Below are positions 61,265-64,000 of a stretch of DNA of 64,000 nt, one piece after another. Origin of the DNA: Lentisalinibacter salinarum (GTDB lineage Bacteria; Pseudomonadota; Gammaproteobacteria; Steroidobacterales; Woeseiaceae); NCBI RefSeq assembly GCF_040706555.1, contig NZ_JAPDRH010000004.1:415588-479587 (forward strand), read 5' to 3'. Under the pieces are notes generated by a model. The model did no database searches. It saw only the letters and a program-made list of their open reading frames with translations, and had not been told where the DNA came from. A program made the position numbers and the translations under genes. Every line of letters starts with the position of its first letter. Position 1 is the stretch's first letter.

Positions 61265-61434
61265 TATTGGCGCGAAGGAACAAATGGCGCAATAAGAAGA
61301 CCAACGCCAATGCCGATCAGGATAGACGCTACGAAAGTCAGAGCTGAGGTTTGTAGAAAAATCAGCCCGGTGCCGAGTCCGGCCAGCGTTCCCCCACCGA
61401 TCACCCAAGTGCTCTTGTCGGTACGTGTAGCCAT
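61264..61434 (-). CDS. Small two-helix membrane protein in the array
   Basis: A 56-residue protein (MATRTDKSTWVIGGGTLAGLGTGLIFLQTSALTFVASILIGIGVGLLIAPFVPSRQ) with two hydrophobic helices rich in Gly. GAGGTGA lies 7 nt before the ATG at 61434. No family was recognised. Its stop lies at the edge of a hairpin repeat. Confidence 0.7.
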   Translation of the reverse strand: MATRTDKSTWVIGGGTLAGLGTGLIFLQTSALTFVASILIGIGVGLLIAPFVPSRQ

Positions 61435-61765
61435 AGATGTCACCTCTATTCTGATTTGGCGACTTGCCGCCAGCGGAAGATGCATGGGTTGACTAAGCCC
61501 AGCGCCGCTCTGTCAACGCCTAACGCTCCTCTATCTCGAGCAGGTGATCAATAGGGGATACTCGCAAGAGGTAGGCGCAGCTTAATGACTCGTCAGGGTA
61601 TCCGGGGCGCTCGATCAGAACCGTCGGCCCGGCCAATCTACAACACAAGACCTACCTTTAGCGGTCTGGACGACCGGTCCTCCCCCCGGTGCCCACCAGC
61701 ACAATATTGCCGGGACGAGGATACGGCATTTGGCTGCGAGATACGGTGAAGCTCGGTTAACCAAA
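61435..61765. other. Intergenic stretch without a recognised gene
   Basis: No coding region could be supported. A GCCTAAC at about 61518 was checked as an integron-type core site but no partner GTTAGGC was seen nearby. Confidence 0.4.
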
Positions 61766-61860
61766 CGTCCGCTTCGGGTCGATAAGCGACCCTAATTTGA
61801 GCCGGTCCTCGGTCTAAAGCGCCTCACAGACCGAAAGGTCGCTTTCCGGCCAGAAGCGGA
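61766..61860 (-). repeat. Hairpin cassette repeat
   Basis: CGTCCGCTTCGGGTCGATAAG then CGACCC, spacer TAATTTGAGCCGGTCCTCGG, and arm A GGTCGCTTTCCGGCCAGAAGC. It closely resembles the copy at 62717 over the full 95 bp. It lies 3' of the PEP-CTERM gene, just beyond its terminator. Confidence 0.8.
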
Positions 61861-61886
61861 AAAAAAGCCCCGCACTGGGCGGGGCT
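61860..61886 (-). terminator. Rho-independent terminator of the PEP-CTERM gene
   Basis: On the minus strand AGCCCCGC, loop CCAGT, GCGGGGCT, then seven T. It lies 27 bp after the stop at 61913 and directly beside the hairpin repeat. Confidence 0.85.
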
Positions 61887-61912
61887 ATCGAACACGGTGA
61901 ACAGAACGCTTC

Positions 61913-62536
61913 TTAAGCCGTCTGGCGTCTGCGGGCAAAACCCATGCCGAGAAGGCCAGCACCTAGGAGGGCAAGGGTTCCGGGTTCGGGCACCTTGTTG
62001 ATGCGAATGTTATCCAATGCGAATTGGAAGGGAAGTCCGTCCGAACCGTTGTCCCTCGTATAGATCCGCGCAGACACGATATCGGCGCAAAATCCGTCGC
62101 AGCCATACCCTCGGAATCCGAAAATGCCGTCTGTCCAGGCGCCGACCGTAAACGCGCCGCCGCCCGCGTAGACGACATCAACCAGGAACAAGAAAGTCTC
62201 TTCGAGGTAGTCCTCACCAAGCGAGAAACCCAAAAGGTCGAAGGCTCCCCCGCATGTCATCGTGATATCGCTACCGAAGATGTGAGTCGTACCGTTATCG
62301 CTACCATCCACACCGTTTTCCGTGCCGGCAAAACTGTCGCCGGCGACAAAATCGCATCCTCCCGATGTGACCGAGTAGCCACCAAAGGCGAAATCAACTG
62401 CTGGATCAGTTCCTCCTGGCCTCGGCAGCGCAACTCCCGGATCTTCGAAATCGATAGTGATCTCGTCCGCGGTCGCCGTCATCGGTGATAGCGAGACAGC
62501 CACAATGGCTAGACAGGTGCTTCTTATTCGGTTCAT
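61913..62536 (-). CDS. PEP-CTERM sorted secreted protein
   Basis: The 207-residue protein has an N-terminal signal peptide (MNRIRSTCLAIVAVSLSPMTATA) and the C-terminal sorting tag VPEPGTLALLGAGLLGMGFARRR. The middle has a beta-rich, Gly/Asp-rich domain beginning ITIDFEDPG, typical of PEP-CTERM extracellular proteins. The tag implies an exosortase (EpsH/XrtA type) elsewhere in the genome; none lies in this window. GGGAG precedes the ATG. Bounded by hairpin repeats at 61766 and 62717. Confidence 0.9.
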   Translation of the reverse strand: MNRIRSTCLAIVAVSLSPMTATADEITIDFEDPGVALPRPGGTDPAVDFAFGGYSVTSGGCDFVAGDSFAGTENGVDGSDNGTTHIFGSDITMTCGGAFDLLGFSLGEDYLEETFLFLVDVVYAGGGAFTVGAWTDGIFGFRGYGCDGFCADIVSARIYTRDNGSDGLPFQFALDNIRINKVPEPGTLALLGAGLLGMGFARRRQTA

Positions 62537-62716
62537 GCGGCTCTCCCAAGTGGCTGCATCTGAGGTACAGAGCTCCCCGAGCAAATTCTATACCAAATCG
62601 TCAATATTCTGACTTTACAGAGGGTTGAGTCTGCCCCTGCGCCGCGCGTTTTGTAGATATGTAAAGAAAGCTGACGATACTTGGCAGCTTGTATCTATTG
62701 CGCCAATAGAAAATCT

Positions 62717-62816
62717 CGTCCGCTTCGGGTCGATAGGCGACCCTAATTTGAGCCGGTCTTGGCTCTATGGCGCCTCACAGACCGAGGGGTCGGTTTCCGG
62801 CCAAGAGCGGGCGGTC
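62717..62816 (-). repeat. Hairpin cassette repeat
   Basis: CGTCCGCTTCGGGTCGATAGG then CGACCC, spacer TAATTTGAGCCGGTCTTGGC, and arm A GGTCGGTTTCCGGCCAAGAGC. Near-duplicate of the copy at 61766. It lies 11 bp after the stop of the gene at 62827. Confidence 0.8.
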
Positions 62817-62826
62817 GAAGTTGAGG

Positions 62827-63351
62827 CTAATAATCGGATCCGCAGCAAAAATTTGCTTCGGTCACACCAATGCCGTACCGCTCTTCGTACACCTGCTGGT
62901 ACCTTCTTGGGTAGCGGTTGTAGGCTTCGCACTTTTCTGCGCTTTTTCCTCTCAGGGTCCACCTATCGCCCAAGAACGGGTGAAACTCTTCGTCGCTAAA
63001 ACTCCAATAATAAGTTCGACCGTTCGCATAGATCCTGAAATGTGGATCTCTCAATTTACCTTCGCGAGGGTTGGGGACTCTATCCTTCACGGCCTTCTCT
63101 AGCATCCTCCCGACGTCTAGCTGTTCCGCCGACGTCACAAAGATATTCTGCGTATCGTCATAGATACACGCATTTTCGTGATCGGGAATGTCCTTTAGCG
63201 CCGCAGAGACTGCTTCCTCGAATCCAGGCTCGTACCAGAATTTCGCGATCGGCGTAAACCAGACCGGTAGAAAAAGCCACAATGTGCCGACTGCTGCTAG
63301 CCCTACTGCGGCAATCGCCAGTTTGGCAAGTAGCCTGAGAATCTCACGCAT
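62827..63351 (-). CDS. Hypothetical membrane-anchored protein in the array
   Basis: The 174-residue protein has an N-terminal transmembrane anchor (LLAKLAIAAVGLAAVGTLWLFLPVW) and a soluble domain with FVTSAEQLDVGRMLEKAVKDRVPNPREGKLRDPHFRIYANGRTYYWSFSDEEFHPF and a terminal CCGSDY. No family was recognised. An in-frame ATG at 63387 would lie inside the upstream hairpin repeat. ATG at 63351 is preferred. Repeat copies lie on both sides. Confidence 0.65.
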   Translation of the reverse strand: MREILRLLAKLAIAAVGLAAVGTLWLFLPVWFTPIAKFWYEPGFEEAVSAALKDIPDHENACIYDDTQNIFVTSAEQLDVGRMLEKAVKDRVPNPREGKLRDPHFRIYANGRTYYWSFSDEEFHPFLGDRWTLRGKSAEKCEAYNRYPRRYQQVYEERYGIGVTEANFCCGSDY

Positions 63352-63361
63352 TCCGGAAGAC

Positions 63362-63430
63362 GGCTTCGGGTCGACTCCGCAAATCATACCTCAGAGCGCC
63401 GCTAGGGTCGCTTTGCGGCCAGAAGGAGCC
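63362..63430 (-). repeat. Hairpin cassette repeat
   Basis: GGCTTCGGGTCGACTCCGC then AAATCATACCTCAGAGC and arm A (GGTCGCTTTGCGGCCAGAAGG). It shares the TCATACCTCAGAGC element with the copies bounding the acetyltransferase at 29 kb. It is 8 bp after the stop of the barstar-like gene. Confidence 0.78.
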
Positions 63431-63437
63431 GCTGGGG

Positions 63438-63719
63438 TCAATCCCAAGAGACGGAGATATCTGTCCGATGCTTTCCCAGATCGGTGAGAAGCTGAGAAAG
63501 AGCTTCCGCATCTTTGGGGAGTTTCTCGCGCAGTTTTGACAATCCGTGGAAACGCAATTGAGATGGTAGATCGCTTAACTGCGGATCAGTCATGCAGTCC
63601 CAGCACGCGTCCCAGTTCTTACCCCACCAATCTGGAAACGACATTTCTTCAGCAAGAATCGCGAAAAGCTCATTCTTCGACGACGCATTTGAAAGATCAA
63701 TCGTACGATTCGTCGTCAT
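63438..63719 (-). CDS. Barstar-family protein
   Basis: The 93-residue protein matches the barstar fold (DLSNASSKNELFAILAEEMSFPDWWGKNWDACWDCMTDPQLSDLPSQLRFHGLSKLREKLPKDAEALSQLLTDL), with the typical Trp pair and WGKNWDAxWD motif. Barstars bind and inhibit barnase-type ribonucleases. No ribonuclease toxin is seen in this window, so it is an orphan immunity gene, a common class of cassette cargo. Start ATG at 63719. Flanked by hairpin repeats. Confidence 0.9.
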   Translation of the reverse strand: MTTNRTIDLSNASSKNELFAILAEEMSFPDWWGKNWDACWDCMTDPQLSDLPSQLRFHGLSKLREKLPKDAEALSQLLTDLGKHRTDISVSWD

Positions 63720-63742
63720 TGCGCGAATGTCGCATTTGAGTC

Positions 63743-63799
63743 AGCAGCGGAAAGTATAGCCTGATCCTGGCAACTGTCGCCTCGCGGCCAGAAGCGCTC
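63743..63799 (-). repeat. Hairpin cassette repeat (diverged)
   Basis: AGCAGCGGAAAGTATAGCC, then CTGATCCTGGCAACTGTCGC and CTCGCGGCCAGAAGCGC (arm A). It is the most diverged copy, but aligns end to end with the repeat at 29223. It lies 15 bp after the stop of the gene at 63815. Confidence 0.6.
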
Positions 63800-63814
63800 G
63801 CAACTTGCTCCGAA

Positions 63815-64000
63815 TCAGATGGAGTCGTTTCGCCGATGAGCATCAACCAGTGCGTTGAACATCTTCTCTGACGACGACGTTTTTGATGCCCGTGGACGGC
63901 TAAGAAACACAGCCACTGCTGCGCCAATGATTGGGATCAGCCATATCGCAAGGTAATAGGCAATGCGATCTCGTCTGTTCTCGATCCGCTGAGCCACAAT
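63815..64000 (-). CDS. Small membrane protein at the window edge (possibly partial)
   Basis: The frame reads MAQRIENRRDRIAYYLAIWLIPIIGAAVAVFLSRPRASKTSSSEKMFNALVDAHRRNDSI, with one or two hydrophobic helices. A GTG start at 63997 is possible, but the frame stays open to the window end. No family was recognised. It is another small gene followed by a hairpin repeat. Confidence 0.55.
   Translation of the reverse strand: MVAQRIENRRDRIAYYLAIWLIPIIGAAVAVFLSRPRASKTSSSEKMFNALVDAHRRNDSI

Noticed and set aside
61510..61530. GCCTAAC as a canonical integron attC core site
   Set aside because: No matching GTTAGGC within attC distance and no L-box layout. Likewise CTCCTAAC at 58065 lacks a GTTRRRY partner.
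62625..62999. 124-codon + strand frame
   Set aside because: It reads through a hairpin repeat and antisense to the gene at 62827. No start signal.
53921..64000. CRISPR array
   Set aside because: The repeats are separated by genes of very different sizes, occur in both orientations and vary in sequence. No cas gene is seen.
1..64000. Insertion sequence transposase or phage structural genes
   Set aside because: No transposase or virion motif was recognised in any frame. The only recombinase seen is the one at 58699.
1..64000. tRNA or rRNA genes
   Set aside because: No cloverleaf-like TTCGANNC context with matching stems or rRNA sequence was recognised by eye. A dedicated tRNA scan would be needed to be certain.

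Overview
The window looks like a GC-rich chromosome segment from a free-living gammaproteobacterium. Supporting signs are a TonB-dependent receptor, a DUF5916 barrel protein, PA2778/PA2779-type genes, Tat and lipoprotein signals, a PEP-CTERM protein and strong GGAG-type ribosome binding sites. The style resembles Woeseiales, Steroidobacterales or Chromatiales, but no taxonomic marker gene is present, so the lineage is inference.

Layout. 1-11.1 kb: end of an outer-membrane barrel gene, a ParDE toxin-antitoxin pair, a retinol-saturase-like FAD oxidoreductase, an MBL-fold hydrolase, a membrane M23 peptidase, then a GlxA/FtrA-type regulator divergent from a coupled mddA-like / SRPBCC / LpqC-like operon, an NTF2-like protein and a Tat-exported alpha/beta hydrolase. 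11.6-18.0 kb: a three-gene secreted/outer-membrane unit (DUF1579-like, DUF5916, sialidase-fold) divergent from a LytS/LytTR two-component pair. 18.3-29.0 kb: an envelope and stress block (DUF4398 lipoprotein, OmpA lipoprotein, CsbD, PA2778/PA2779, two Crp/Fnr-type regulators, PAS-GGDEF, DUF3185, cardiolipin-synthase-like PLD, lmo0937 peptide, RimK-like ligase), which also holds a decayed second cls-lmo0937 copy. 29.2-38.3 kb: a GNAT cassette-like unit, a Cys-rich secreted protein, a second GNAT, an operon of VOC and PNPOx-like genes, cytochrome P460, AraC, a uracil-DNA glycosylase, YHS and GST genes. 39.1-49.8 kb: a large winged-helix/ATPase/TPR regulator, a cupin, an AraC regulator and a TonB receptor / serine hydrolase / beta-propeller operon. 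50.2-53.4 kb: amidohydrolase with a membrane protein, and a glycine-zipper peptide. 53.9-64 kb: small, mostly unknown genes, each followed by a hairpin repeat, with one small tyrosine recombinase.

Two repeat systems set the architecture. (1) Seven modules of about 200-470 bp plus one short remnant, all on the + strand from 0.3 to 53.9 kb, carry the same 59-bp fragment coding for a DusA-like N-terminus (MNNCPHRREIQVAPMMDWTD consensus). The better copies are flanked by GTGCGACATTGG-type arms, inverted on the two sides. This resembles the attachment site of dusA-targeting integrative elements, repeated as boundaries between short gene islands. (2) A hairpin repeat with arms GGTCGCTT...GGCC..AAGCGG and CCGCTT..GGGTCGATAAGCGACC sits directly 3' of most genes from 53.9 to 64 kb, and around the GNAT gene at 29.3 kb. 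Its orientation follows gene orientation, as attC does in integron cassettes, although the canonical attC core bases were not found. Orientation flips at the recombinase gene (58.7-59.3 kb). Arm-like motifs of system 2 also lie at the left edge of four system-1 modules, so the two may be connected.
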